The notes below the pieces were generated by a model, which was given only the letters and a program-made list of their open reading frames with translations, was not told where the DNA came from and did not search any database. A program made the translations under genes and the position numbers. A stretch of 64,000 nucleotides of DNA, taken from the NCBI GenBank assembly GCA_028673005.1, contig CM054118.1:84321855-84385854 (forward strand). Direction: 5' to 3'. How positions within the stretch are numbered: the first letter of the stretch is position 1; each line of letters starts with the position of its first letter. Below are positions 11,700 through 23,790 of this stretch, one piece after another. Source of the stretch: Tanypteryx hageni. Its lineage: Eukaryota > Arthropoda > Insecta > Odonata > Petaluridae.

Positions 11700-12500
11700 A
11701 AACAAACGAGGCAGAAGACACTCATTCTGTTCGCATCCGGTTTGGACGGCATCATTATTTCTCAGAATTCAGAATGCTTTCTAATTGGATTTGTATTTGT
11801 TTCTTCGTTAGCGAATTCACGATAAAATTTGTTGTCCTGACGATGTATTCCAATCCTTGTCATCAAACAAAGTTTCATGCAATAATTTGTAGTTTCTCAA
11901 CGGCACATTCGTTTTTATCGTATAAACCTAAATTACTAGAAAAAGGTTTCACCCATGATTATCAGAATTTACTGGAGCGATACTATGGCTAAAAAAGGAT
12001 TGCTAACATAAGAAATAATACTTTCTCTACTCTAGAAAGACGGTCCTCGATATTTAGATATATTAAGATTTGATCCCATTGAAATTAAACCCGGTTAATA
12101 GTTTGTCTAGATTTTACTACGGAATCAAATTGTATTAAATTTGATATTTGATCAACTAAAAAGTGATATTAGAAATATTTATCCTAAAAATGTGCCTTTA
12201 ACATGTATTTAAAGCGAATTTTAAAGATCTTCACAAAAGGCCCATAAATTACCGTTGGGAAAGCGACGCTTGAAATAAGACTTCGCTCGGAACACAAAAG
12301 AACGCGCCGCATAATGTGATTACGTTTAGTAAAAGAGCCTTTTCTTCACATTTTTTCCAACAAACGACCAAGGAAAAGTTTCCTTCGATGAATAAAAAGC
12401 GCAAGCACTCAAATATCTCTCGGTTGAAAAACAAAAGTGTGCCACGGGACTTCATAATTAGCGTCCGACTTGGCAAAACCCTCCCTCCGTCTCCGAATAT
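11700..12500. other. AT-rich gene-free stretch
   Basis: No gene, RNA or repeat recognised. Short open frames on both strands are unremarkable in composition and carry no motif that I know. Confidence 0.5.
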
Positions 12501-12519
12501 GGCTGACTAAATGTTAAGG

Positions 12520-13560
12520 GAAAGAGGCGGAGGATTAGAGAAAGGGTAAGGGGGTGGGGGTGCGTCAAGGTTCCTCAGAAGAGAGAGACATAGGGAGAGA
12601 GAAGAAGAGGGAGTCGAGACGCTTCCAAGAAAGTACGAAAACTTCTGCAGCAGACAGAGAGAACGAGCGCACTCTGAGTAATAGGAGATGAGAGGGAGGC
12701 GAGAGAGAGATGAACAAATGAACGGAGTGCGGCGCAAGATGGGGGAGGGAGAAGCGTTCGAGAGGGCGCGGAGGAGGAAGGGAAAGGAAGCGGGCGAATG
12801 GAGTGGAGGATTGGATGGAGGTGTGGCCGGCGAACGGAAGAGGAACAGAGGCAGAGTGGCGAGGTGGACCAAGAGTGGTTTTAACAGTCGTAGGAGGAGA
12901 AAGCGGATTGAATTTGGGGATGGAAGGGATGCGGTGGCGGGGAGTCGTGACGCAAGGAACGGAGTTAAGGGAGGATTGTTTGGATAACTAGATGGATAAG
13001 ATAGTCAAAGAATGGAGGAAAAATGGCGGATTTATTCAGATAAGAGAGAGAAAGAGGCGCGGGGATTAATGGGTGGAGGGAGGTGAGGTGACGGGGGAGG
13101 AAGGGGAAGTGACGGGGGCGGGAGGGGAAGTGACGGGGGCGTGAGAGGAGGTGACGGGGGCGGGAGGAAAAGTGACGGGGGTGAGAGGGCCTGTTTCCCA
13201 GCGAGAGAGAAGGGTTGTATATAACGTGTCGGGAGGTGTTCAATTAGGAAGAGGAGCAGAGGAGATTTGCGAGAGGAGTGGAGAGACGAGATATTCTTGA
13301 TGGAGGAAGGAAAATATGAGATTGGAGCTGGCGGCAAGAGGACGACGGCGAAGGATCGCCAAATGGAAGTGGGGTGGTGAGGGAAGGAATAGGGAGAGAG
13401 GGAAAGGGTAGGTTCAGGTAGGAGAGGAGTCGGAATGATGGAGTGGGCGGAAGGCGAGTGCGTTTAGCCAGAAGGCGATGGAGGAATGGAAGAAAGTTGA
13501 GCGAGAAAGAGCGCGAGAGGGAATGAAAGGGAAGTAGGGGGAAGTGGTAAAGCAGTAAAA
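12520..13560. repeat. Purine-rich tract (R block 4)
   Basis: About 1 kb of purine-biased + strand with scattered CG dinucleotides (GAGAGAGAGATG, GGCGCAAGATGGG). It contains the 21-bp minisatellite at 13088-13192. Minus-strand P/S/L-rich frames are compositional artefacts. Confidence 0.8.
13088..13192. repeat. 21-bp G-rich minisatellite, five units
   Basis: Five head-to-tail units starting at 13088, 13109, 13130, 13151 and 13172, each opening GTGACGGGGG and continuing with a purine-rich second half. The period is exactly 21 bp with a few substitutions and no indels. Every unit carries a G5 run and a TGACG core. Because 21 is a multiple of 3, the frames through it stay open, which explains the proline/serine-rich minus-strand translations. 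Confidence 0.95.
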
Positions 13561-13569
13561 TCCAGGAAG

Positions 13570-14361
13570 ACTGTTTTCGGATGGAGTTTAGAGCTAGAAG
13601 TAAGAATATTAAGGAGATATGAACAAGCATCACCAGAATTTTCAGAGAAACGTCCTTTTAAAAGATAGCAGGAATCTGTAAATCTTGGAGTAACTGGCTG
13701 GGTTAAACTCGATCAATGAAACCTGATATTTTTTGCTTAAAAAAATATCACAAATATATATATTGCCAAGTGCTGAATCGTTGACACATTGTTTTGGTCA
13801 TAAATTACACGCAAATAACATTTATTACGCATAATTGGTATTTGCAGATAAGTTACGATTAAATTAAGCATCATTTAACTATTCAATTAACAAATAATGA
13901 ATACATTCTATAGTTTTTGGTGCTACTTCAATGGCAGCTAGTCTACATTAGATTCTGTCGATATCAGGATTAATAGTTCTAACTTATCCAATTTCGCTGA
14001 GACAAGTCACCATCTATTTTCTTATCCGTATATTCTACATGTAGCGCTTATTAGCTTCTCCATAACTTTCACTTGATTACGAATTATTTACTATGATATT
14101 CTTGCACGAAAGGAATTTTCGTTTAGGGCCAATCTGAATCCAGTGCCCGGCTAAAAATGTATTGCGTGCAAATGCGTTTGGATGCAGCACTGAACGTGCA
14201 GCTAGTTCAATCAGCAAGTTGGCCATTCTTCCTTAGTAAGCAAGAGAAAAATTTCCTGCAAGAAACAAACTTAAACTCCCTTCACCCTCGTTCATCCTTC
14301 TGTTTGATGTGGTATTAGTCGCGTGATCTGTGTGTCGGTGGAGTCATATATACCTTATATT
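13570..14361. other. AT-rich gene-free stretch
   Basis: AT-rich and unique-looking, with no gene or RNA recognised. It ends at the CTTATATT direct repeat that flanks the putative composite element. Confidence 0.6.
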
Positions 14362-14372
14362 TAGCCTTGGTA

Positions 14373-14565
14373 GATTTCGACGCATATTTTTTTGAAAATT
14401 GACGATTTAAATAGACGTTTATTTTCTCGAGAGATTTTCGGCCAATGTCAACTCTTTAAATTACTACTTGATAGAATTTGACGTTTATTATTTTGAAAAC
14501 CGACGTTTATATTCCCGAGATAATTTCGACGAATATCGGCGTTTAAAATTACTACTTACATATAT
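14373..14565. repeat. Degenerate ~100-bp tandem duplication
   Basis: Two diverged copies of a segment of about 100 bp, each running from a TTGAAAA and GACG core, through GACGTTTAT and a CCCGAGATA or CTCGAGAGA block, to AAATTACTACTT. Recurring GACGTTTAT words inside the left end of the putative composite element resemble subterminal transposase-binding repeats. Confidence 0.65.
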
Positions 14566-15021
14566 GGCTGGCAGTTTTTCGCTTTTCAAATCGATGATTT
14601 AAATTTACTTTGTATTTGGAAATTCTTAAATTTTTAAATGCTAGTGTTAAAGAAAACACTCAATAACGAATTTATTAAAATACTATTTTATCTCTTACTT
14701 ACAGTAAAAAAGTATGCATTACAAAGTATACAAAGTAAGAAGTATATTTAAATCGTTAAATTGATCTTTTACAAATTAAATTTTAACCAGGAAAATCACC
14801 ACATTTGACCCGGCTACGAGATTTCGCGTTACTTTTTTTGGATTTGTTAGAAAATGTCCAGGAACTGAGGGAGGAACCAAAAACCCTTCTACTAACTTAC
14901 CCAACCCGGTGGGGCCGAGTAAAATTTGCCTTCATGTTCAAATTGAGTTTAGTTGTGCACATTTATCACGAAATTTACACATTTAACGGACTACGCACAT
15001 TTACCCTGACGTGTATATGTA

Positions 15022-15101
<80 letters not shown>

Positions 15102-16052
15102 AGATTTTTGATTTTTTTCCTATATAGAATTTTCTACGAAATGTTTGTAAAAACTCGTAGTTATTGTTTCCGTGATAAAAATTAATAAACTTAAATATAC
15201 AACCTCTAAAACTTAACAATTTTAAAATTTTCGATTTTTCTAATTGGTTGTGAGCAAAATCCTTTTATCGTGCAAAATTTCAGCTCCGTATTCCTTTTAG
15301 ATTGTTCTACACATTATAATTTATTTTCCCCATGTTAGCTTATGGTAGATTTTTCTTAAATATTTCCTGTTTTTGGATGTTGACGTCGTTATAAGTTTAC
15401 GCCGTAGTGTTAAATAATTTGCATTATAATGCTATCCATTAGTCCTCTTTAGAAGCACTATATTAAAGCTATTATTATACACAGTTCATCAACTCCCATT
15501 ATTGAAAAAGTAACGATCTTTTATTTAATAAAGTATATAGCGTTTTAAAATTATGACGTCATCATATGTATTCGTCTTTGGTTGAAATAAATGACGCAAT
15601 AAGAATTTCCCTATTAAAAAGCATTTAATTGTTGTTATTATAATACGGATTGCCAATTCCCATTGAAAAGCATTACCCTGGTTGCTATGGTAGCTAAAGT
15701 TCTTTATTGTTCCTTTTTTCGATTAAAAACACATTTCTTCGTCAATTAGGCGCTAATTTGAATTTAGTCTTCAAAAATAAGGTACGTCATTTTTTTATCT
15801 AAAGAGGTGTTTTTGTCTTAATATTCTATCTTAATTATAACTAACTTAAAAATGCAAATTTATGAAACTCGGCACAGATTTCCATGTTTTTCTTATGGAG
15901 TTTCGAAATGGAACGTTGTGGCCAAGAATATGGTTGCTTGTACCTAATAACCTATCATCCTGCCATCAGGCCCGTGGCATATCTAGAAGTACCTTAGGTT
16001 TTATAACATATATAATATATATCCTATATCCTCCTCCGTAAGAAGCCGGTAT

Positions 16053-16056
<4 letters not shown>
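14566..16056. other. Interior of the putative composite element
   Basis: AT-rich DNA with one (TA)n tract. A plus frame at 14805-15185 begins with a non-repetitive stretch of about 70 residues but turns into a tyrosine/isoleucine repeat at the TA tract, and I do not recognise the first part. Nothing else is seen. Confidence 0.4.
15030..15098. repeat. (TA)n microsatellite
   Basis: Uninterrupted AT dinucleotide run of about 69 bp preceded by a short (TG)n. Flanking frames reading YIYIYI are artefacts. Confidence 0.97.

Positions 16057-16131
<75 letters not shown>
16057..16131. repeat. (TA)n microsatellite
   Basis: About 75 bp of pure AT dinucleotide abutting the 3' side of a minus-strand PLE fragment, the same arrangement seen at other PLE tails in the window. 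Confidence 0.97.
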
Positions 16132-16634
16132 CGATACGAAAAAAAGAATATTATAAAATAAAAGCAACGAGAGGTTGAAAGGGATAGTAAGGAGCCAGTG
16201 TACGAAAAGTTGTAGAGGTCTACAGCGATAGACTTGTAGTTTGAAGCTTTCGGGAAACAACCCTTCGTCTGCGAGAGAATAAGAGAAACTAAAACTAGTC
16301 GTTGCACTGGAGTTAGGGGAAATGGGAAAGGATGGGGTTCAGGAAAAGAGGGGTGAGGGAAATGAGGGGTAATTGGAGTGGGAGTGTTAACGAAGATTTA
16401 AACCTGGGAAGGAGAGAGAGCGGAGGATGCCAATGTGGGCTAGTTCCCAGTGATGGAGTTGTGGCGCGGGGAAACTAACTGGAAGAGCACGGATGGTATT
16501 TACCAGATATTGAAGGGAAGGGAGAGGGTTAACGCATGATCGGCCACCGAAAGGGGACGCCTAAGAACGACGCTATTCCGATAGCCGTTCATGCGGATAT
16601 TAACGGGTGTGGTTGTGAGACCTACGTGTATGTA

Positions 16635-16635
<1 letters not shown>
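16132..16635 (-). mobile_element. Penelope-like element, 3' fragment
   Basis: Minus-strand remnant containing the end of the GIY-YIG endonuclease (reading VGLTTTPVNIRMNGYRNS, then VVLRRPLSVADHA), a broken C-terminal segment with in-frame stops, and the 3' untranslated tail. The same residues occur in the larger PLE frame at 46.3-47.4 kb (VGLTSNPLNIRMNGHRNS). The tail carries the RNA-like motif at 16249-16272 and ends at a (TA)n tract. The 5' side is cut at a (TG)n/(TA)n run. Confidence 0.85.
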
Positions 16636-16665
<30 letters not shown>

Positions 16666-16735
16666 CGTTTCGTGTTCGCACAATTAACTTTTTTTGTTAC
16701 TAAAATAGGTAAGCTTTCAAGTCAAAATATTCTTG

Positions 16736-16801
<66 letters not shown>
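16633..16801. repeat. (TG)n(TA)n and (TA)n tracts
   Basis: A (TG)n run and short (TA)n at 16633-16665, then about 75 bp of mixed sequence, then about 62 bp of pure (TA)n at 16740-16801. They bracket the truncated 5' side of the PLE fragment. Confidence 0.9.
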
Positions 16802-16805
<4 letters not shown>

Positions 16806-17354
16806 GCTGATTCACGGCTTTTACTAACTGAATCTTGATGATTTAACCAAATTATTACCTTGCATATCGTTCACGAGAATATTGTTGTTGTTTTTCCACA
16901 CTGAAACTTAGTATATTCTTAATCTCAAATATCGTAAGCTGATACTTCCAAATCTAGATATTTTTGATTTCGTACAGTAATTATTTTAAATGTGTCATTA
17001 ACAAATATATTATTCCGCAAATGTAGACTAAATTATGCATTATCTCTTGAAATCCGAACACTATGCTGTTGCTTTTGCCAAGAAACGTTCTTTTAAAAAT
17101 TTGTGAGCTCATCTTAAAGGATTTTAGACATTTGTTGATGCCAATTAGGGATTAATTAAGGAAAAAATTAATGATATAATTATTGAATTAATATTTTAGC
17201 CTTAAAAAGAACTATGTAATATTTTACTTTGAATCTTTTGATTTATTCCATCACTGTACTAAATATTCTCTTTATTTAACATTAAATATATAGAGAGAAA
17301 AATTAGACAATTATTCTGCGCTAGATCAACAGCCATACCTAAAGACCTAATTAA

Positions 17355-19270
17355 CCCATTAGCAACGGCTAGAAAACGGCAGGGCAAAAATTGTTCTTAT
17401 TCATTGCCAGGTGAGATAAATGTTTAATGAAATTCACTTTATCTTTTATGAAAAATTGCCGTCCTCAAATGAGGACATTAGGCAGATACGTGGTAGAACA
17501 TTTACTTTAGCTTTTTCCAATCTAGACCATCGTTTTATATAATGCAGTGGTTCAACGAAATAATAATAGTTTATTAGGATAGAGCTGACGTTGTTGTATT
17601 TCCACTTCACACACAATATGGCATTATTCTCATCAAAAAGGTAATCGTAGGTTCATCTGTTGTTTCATCTCCTTGGAAGGCATAATACGGCAATTATGAT
17701 CTCGACTGTCTCTTACTGTTTCCATTGCTCTGATTGTTTTCTTTTTGAGGTACACCAGTAATGCATAAGTGGTGAAATAATTATCGAAGAAAACCGCATG
17801 ATTTGAGGGATTTGGTATGTGGTTCAACAAATTGATCACAATAGCGCCTAAAGGTCAAGATTTGGAATAATCCGATTGTTTATGATTTTTTCCACCGTAA
17901 ACATCAAAGACAACAATACCCAGAAGAACTGGTCGACATACAGTTTTGTACCCAAACCTTACAGATTTTCGTTTGATAAAATGTTTTTTTCTGGATTGTG
18001 TCCGAAATACTTCACCATGGATTCATTCTGATAAGTCTTCGTGGAAGAAACCCCATAGGCAAAAACTTTTTATAAGCATAGTCATAAGTGGCCCAGTTTT
18101 GAACATTCGGTCTTGAGATTTCGCTATTATTAGCCATGTGCAAAAGCTGATTGATTTCTAAAATATCGATTTCGCGAGATACTATCGCAAATAAGTGAAA
18201 CTCTCAGGTCCTCATCGAGAGACTACTTCATTTCTCTCTGGTGGTAAACAATTATAACCTGTCAGCAATAAAACGGCAAAATATTTCATTCATTTCATTT
18301 ACTGTAATTTTGAAGGCATGAAGGATTTTCTGTTGTGCATATAAAATAGTTTAGTCACAAACATATGGTACGATTTTAACACTAAGAAGCTTTTCAAATA
18401 CATCTCTCGGAGACAAATCTTTCAGTACATTTATAACAGTATGAAATTCATCAGTTAACATACTATAATTTGTTCCAAAAGCAGTATATAGAGGTTGTTT
18501 TTTAACTATCTTGGTTTCACAAAGTCAAACTATTCATCAAATTCATCCTATTTTATATCCTCTTTGACTGATTTCTTAGTAGCATCATCTTCTTCTGCAA
18601 TAGTATCCGGAACCTAGATTTCAATGGAATTGGTAATATCTTGGCGAAACGAATTAGGTCTAAATAAAACGTCATCATCAAATTCCTCACAATCTAAATT
18701 TGGTGGAATAATACCGACTTGAAACTCATCATCATCTTTCATAATCACTGGATTCTTCATTCATTAAAGTAAGAACGGCCTTCTCCAGTCAATTAAGTTG
18801 TTTTTGTCGAGAAAAAACCCTTTTATCCATGGTAAATTGCGTATAGTTTATTCCAATACTGTACCTACAATGCAAAATCAATTGCACGTATAAATGCCTA
18901 ACGTCCTCATATGAGGACGGCAATAATCAACTTGAAAATTACACAAATTATGCAAAAAATATAATACGATTTTTACTTACGGTAAATTAGAGTATTTATA
19001 ACCAAATGCACTTTACACAAATCATAAAATACTGTTATTTATTTTAATTCATCACACATTTCTTTGTAGCTACACGTACAATTTTTTCGTGCTTTTTGTT
19101 TGGTGGTCAACTCAAGGCTAAATATTGCCAATGAAGTAGTGTGCATGTAAATAGTCTCCGAGACTTCCTCCATTTGTACAAAAATATAAACGGAAAGACA
19201 TTGTAATACATTTCGGCACAATAGGAGTTCAACTAGCCGTCCTCAAACAAGGACGGCCGGCCCTAATGGT
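17355..19270 (-). mobile_element. piggyBac-family transposon relic with TTAA flanks
   Basis: Both borders carry the TTAA target duplication of piggyBac elements (17351-17354 and 19271-19274). Just inside, the ends are inverted: left CCCATTAGCAACGG, right (minus strand) ACCATTAGGGCCGG. A second pair of inverted blocks lies subterminally, at 17459-17484 and 18896-18922, each containing a GTCCTCA/TGAGGAC palindrome, and a third GTCCTC/GAGGAC-like palindrome is at 19232-19255. The 1.9-kb length suits a compact piggyBac element. The transposase inside is broken by stops and frameshifts, so it cannot be autonomous. Confidence 0.85.
17633..18840 (-). pseudogene. piggyBac transposase, degenerate
   Basis: The clearest part is the 3' segment on the minus strand (17633-17839), which reads PSNHAVFFDNYFTTYALLVYL. 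This is the region around the third catalytic aspartate of piggyBac DDD transposases (VFFDNYFT in the family), and it is followed by a TVRDSRDHNCR stretch where the family often has TVR.NR. Upstream remnants in several frames include an acidic N-terminal part rich in D/E and an LHMANNSEI stretch. In-frame stops occur within the first 15 codons after a possible start at about 18832 and repeatedly after that. No functional protein is expected. Confidence 0.8.
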
Positions 19271-20132
19271 TTAAAATGTTTTGCCAATCGGCAAAATATT
19301 TTACAACAAATATCAAATAAATATTAATCCTTATTCCTTCTTCAAGTTTAGGTTACGATTGATAATTTATGTGCATCTTTTTTAAACCATTATATTTAAA
19401 TTGAAATTTCCTAACTGTAGCATAGGAAGAAGAAGCCAAATGCAGAAGAACGGAACGATCCTTCCTGGATCACTTTTAGAGAATGACTGCCAAAAGAGTG
19501 GATTCATTGCAAACGGAGGAGTGGAAGTGCATACAACAACGTCCATCTATAGAATAAACCCTAGCAAGCAATTGAGAAACATTTGCTTCGGGTATACCGT
19601 CCACGGGGTAGAAGCGTGGAATGGGTATCAAAACGGCCACCGAAATTTCTTTCTTCCGAACCTCGAGGACTCTCAGTAGGACATATTCATGAACTTAGCT
19701 GTATAGAGAGACTCATGGAATATCCCACCATAAGGTCGGCTAACATAATCTCAAAAACCACAAAAGGGCTAAGGATAACGTGTTCTCAAAACTAGCTTAC
19801 GGCCTTGAGGTTACCTGATTGTTCAGATTAGAAGCTTGAGCTTTTCAAAAAGACATAAATTTGAGTGTAAGGAAATACCCTTCTTTCAGTCTCACTGTCA
19901 ATGCAAACCCAGAAAAGGAACGAAATCGTAGATAGGAAATAATATTGCAAAAAAAGCATACAGAAACGACTTACATATTATAACTTAGAATAGGTTTACA
20001 GACGTATACTTTTCCATCTGGTTAGAAAATCGACGCTTATCGAAGACTATTCATTTTTGTTGATTCTGATAATTTAAAAAAAATCGACGTTTATCGACGT
20101 TTTTCGATTTAAATCGAATCCTACCAAGCGTA

Positions 20133-22439
20133 CTTATATTGGGAATTAATTAGCATTGAGAGTAGGTCGCAAGTACGAATGAAATCCATTTACATTAGTT
20201 ATTATGAGAGCACTCCCTCGTTTAAGCGATTTTTGTTTTGTGGAAGAAACGCTACTAAAGGATTTCATGAGAAATGTACAAAATAGTATCTCGGAGGCAT
20301 AATATTATCATCCTTGTTAAGCCTGTGTACTGAATTTAACATTTGCGTTCGTTCCGAAGCCTTGTGAGATTCCTGCCTTCAATTAGATGCCGTAGGAAAA
20401 GCAAAAATATTTCTATGAAATTAGCGAGTAGGTAAAACAAAATGTTGAGGCACTGAAACATTTTTAAACGCAGACAATGATATGCTGGATCGCGAGAGAA
20501 AGTTTTCTAACGTATTTTAGATCGACTAAGGCCAACTACGACGTTAAGCATGGAATTAGTAAATAGGGTTCATCGCATGTGAAATTTATGTTTACAACTT
20601 ACTTATACGGCAAATATTTGCTCTGAATCAATGGCAAGTGGCTTAGGCCGGAAATCAGGGAAATATTGATTAAAAAAGAGGTGGACCCTAAATATTAAAT
20701 AAAATCTCGAAGTCTTCGGCGAGAGAGGAAGAGAAGGGATTTGAAGGGCGCAAAGTGAAAGGAGGCAACGACGGACTAAGAGGTCGCCAAAAATGGAAGA
20801 ATGAAACCGCACTGAACAGTAGGATTCCGGAACTAAAAAAACGACAGTAGTGTGGTCTCTGGAATGCGACCGCGGAAACGGATGAAAGTTGGAGAATCCT
20901 GCAGAGCCAGCATAGAATGTAGCGTAAATAAATTATTTGAAAATAAAACAAGCGTTCTGGTTCATTGCTGAATAAGTCAAAATGAAATTCCTTGATCACA
21001 TATTAAGTATGTACATGCATTATTTTATTTGTTAACTACCATAATGTTAGAAAATAACCGTGGTTGCGACACATTAATTCAAAGAATTTTTTGTAATGTT
21101 ATGATTTTAACTAGATAAAATATCTCAAAAGGAATTCATTAAGAGGATGAGACTTAAATGGCTGGGCTAATAGCATAGCGGTATACTCTAAAATAAAACC
21201 GATGAGAAAAATTGTGCATTAGGGCCTTGATTAATTAAGATGGACGAGATATTAAATTTTCATTTGAATCTACATGTTCAGATGAATATTAAAATGCACA
21301 AACATAGCCTTCCTAAATTAAGAATGAAATATTACTACATACGAAGATATTTTTCTAAGAACTATATTTAGGTTAAGTTTCTAGTGGCTTTTTCATTAAA
21401 GATTAAGTAAAAGCGCAAAGTGATAACGTCAAGCGTTAATTTTAATTGCGCTTAAATGGTCAAAAGAGTTAAAAGTTACGTTATAAGAAGGGTAGATATA
21501 TAAACATTTGGCTGAACTAAGGTTTATGATATAAGTTTTTATTACGGTTTAGCTAAAAATAAAGTGTACTTCAGTTACATTAACTGCAATATTAAAGCTC
21601 AGAATATAACAACGAGAATAAGACGATATGTCTAAATCTCGATGAGGAAACATACTTGAGAAAAAGAGCAAATAAAAGGAAAATGTGTGAGAGAAACTGG
21701 AGACGTTAGGCAAGAAAAGAAAGGGGAAAGGAGAGAAAGATGATTGGGTGATAAAGAGAGAGAAGATGGTTCTATGAAATATGTAAGAGAAGCTAACTAA
21801 TTTATCATAAAATTCCAAGTAGCAAAAATGCTCGAATTGAAATGTAAAAAGCGGAAAGATGCAACCATCTTCGATGATTATAGAAAGATAATAATGAAAA
21901 TTCCTTTCGTCATTGAATTGAATTAAAAGCAGTTTTATAACGGCCAGAAATACATCTGAAACTAGATCAATTACTTAGCATCAACTTAGCAGAACTGCCC
22001 AGCGCTAGATGCTTGTAAAATAATATTATGCAAAAATCAAAGTATAAATGAACTGGATTCACCCGCAACTCGCAGGAATGAGAAATGAGAAACTATTTAA
22101 TATTTAGTTACCTATTTATCTAGCATAGGTCGCATATTACTATCAGCATGTTGTATTTCTAAAGGCTGTCGGCCATCACGAATAATATACATTTTCTGAA
22201 ATTTCTGGTTGCGGATTTAAGTACAGTAAACAATGCAATAATAATTAGATTGATGAGATTGCTTACATTTTGTATTGATTAAAAGGATTCAGTTATTATT
22301 ATAAAAATTCATGAGTTCCAGCCATAAACAAGTAGGATCATAAAAGGGAGGCTACTATAATATTCAGCATTCGCTAGTAATGCAAACTGACTTTCTCTCG
22401 ATATGATAATAACGCATAATAATACCTTCGCTTAAAAGC
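20133..22439. other. AT-rich gene-free stretch
   Basis: AT-rich, with only short unremarkable open frames, no RNA gene, and no terminal repeats or microsatellites of note. Confidence 0.6.
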
Positions 22440-22800
22440 TTTAACACGGCCGTATGAGGGGTGGGGGGAAGAGGGTAACGGAATCGTAAGGCCAGAGTTG
22501 CAGGTAGCGTTGACGTAGGGGGATTATGGGAATGAACAAGGGGCAGAGGAGGGGGGCAGTGGTCGATGGCGGGAGAAAAGTGAGATCGGGTCAAATAGGG
22601 AACGAGTCACGGGTGGAAGAGGGAGGAAGGGAGGGGGAAAGAGGGAGAGAGAGAGAGAGAGGATGGAGGGATAAGAGTTGAAGGGGAAATCCACGGCGAG
22701 GGAGGGAGGTAGAGAGCAAGAGGGAGAGAGCAAAGGCTGGAAATCGCCAGTGCTATGGAATGGGAAGAAAAGACGGAGAGAATGGGAGAAGAGGGGAGGA
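22440..22800. repeat. Purine-rich tract (R block 5)
   Basis: About 360 bp of purine-rich + strand (GGGGAAGAGGG, GAGAGAGAGAGG, GGAGGAGG). A unique core of about 80 bp (22801-22880) separates it from the pyrimidine block to the right. Confidence 0.8.
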
Positions 22801-22880
22801 GGATGTCCCATTAGACTGCAAAGTCAATTTCAGCAAAAGAGTGGACTCTTAACGTTATTGCTTCCTCTGCTCCCGCCCTC

Positions 22881-23790
22881 ATGAAGCCCACAGCTCATAC
22901 CGCATTCCCCACCAACTTTATCCTTCTCCTTCCCATTACAATCCTTGTATCTCTCTTCTTTCCTTCATCCCCTTGCTCCTCAATCTCTCATCCTTTTTCT
23001 ACATTGTTTTCTTCGACTTTCACTCTTTCGCTTCACTTATTGCAGCTTCATCTCTCTTTTGCTCCACGCTTTCTCCCTATTTCTCTCTCCCGCCTAATCT
23101 CTACTCTCACTGACACAGCAAGCTTACTTCGATCCTTTATTTCGCTTTACGATTCTTCCATTTCAGCAAAATGTGGTTTCGTATTAACCCTTAATTTTTT
23201 AACCATACTGGGAGATTCCCTATTGAAAATCGTGTCTCGATTCGCGCCGAAAAGGACTGCGAAGTTTCTCTCAATTGCCACGCACTGCCTCCTCTCTTTC
23301 CTCGTATTCCTCTTCTTAATAAGTCCATTTTCCGCATTCCTCTGCATTCCATACACCATTATTCCTTCCTCTGCCACTCTGCTGACCCATTATTCTATTC
23401 GCTCTCTTCCCTCTTTTATCCATCTCTTCTCTCGCCGTTTTTTCTTCCCGCTACTTTCCTTCCTTCCTCCGCTGCCATTCCATCTCCTTCTTTATTGGCC
23501 CAACTTATCCTACCCCTCTCCCATTACCCTCTCTAACTCACTTATTCCCTTCCTAATACACCTAAACTCCAACTTTTCCCCCTTATTTTTTAAAGAACAT
23601 TTCATTTTTAGGCGACGCTGAGTCCCGTTGCCCGCGGGCATTCCCCTCCCGCCCCCATGCGTCCCCTTCCGTGCTGCGGAAGACATCTTAATACAAACTC
23701 CCCTCCTTATGAAACCAATCCTTCCCCCACTCGACTACTTCACCCGGTTCTCGGTACTCTTCCCCTCGAATGTGATCGATAACCTTCCCT
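22881..23790. repeat. Pyrimidine-rich tract (Y block 5)
   Basis: C/T-rich + strand of about 900 bp (CTTCTCCTTCCC, CTCTCTTTTGCTCC), less simple than Y block 1. A 246-residue plus frame spans it, dominated by S, L, F, P and I. I see no conserved motif in it, nor an alternative-frame gene, so it is treated as compositional. A CpG patch lies at about 23610-23690. Confidence 0.7.

Larger units (their letters stand above)
14362..20132. mobile_element. Putative composite transposon with 8-bp target duplication
   Basis: The two ends match as inverted termini: left TAGCCTTGGTAGATTTCGA, and right, read inward on the minus strand, TACGCTTGGTAGGATTCGA, about 15 of 19 identical. Both are bordered by the same 8 bp, CTTATATT (14354-14361 and 20133-20140). 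Both ends carry repeated GACGTTTAT-like words (14410-14550 and 20030-20100). An 8-bp duplication fits the hAT superfamily, although the termini are not the usual CAG type. Inside lie three (TA)n tracts, a PLE fragment and a piggyBac relic, so much of the 5.8 kb would be later insertion. No transposase of the outer element is recognisable. The ends could also belong to two separate insertions. Confidence 0.5.

Noticed and set aside
15001..15219. Frames reading YIYIYI around TA tracts (also at 16.0, 16.7, 25.9, 46.2 and 47.7 kb)
   Set aside because: Direct translation of (TA)n.
19401..19679. 92-codon plus frame
   Set aside because: Not recognised, no supporting context, and it lies in the flank of a transposon relic.
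22881..23621. 246-residue plus-strand frame resembling a hydrophobic membrane protein
   Set aside because: Hydrophobicity follows from T/C-rich codons (F, L, S, P). No conserved motif.
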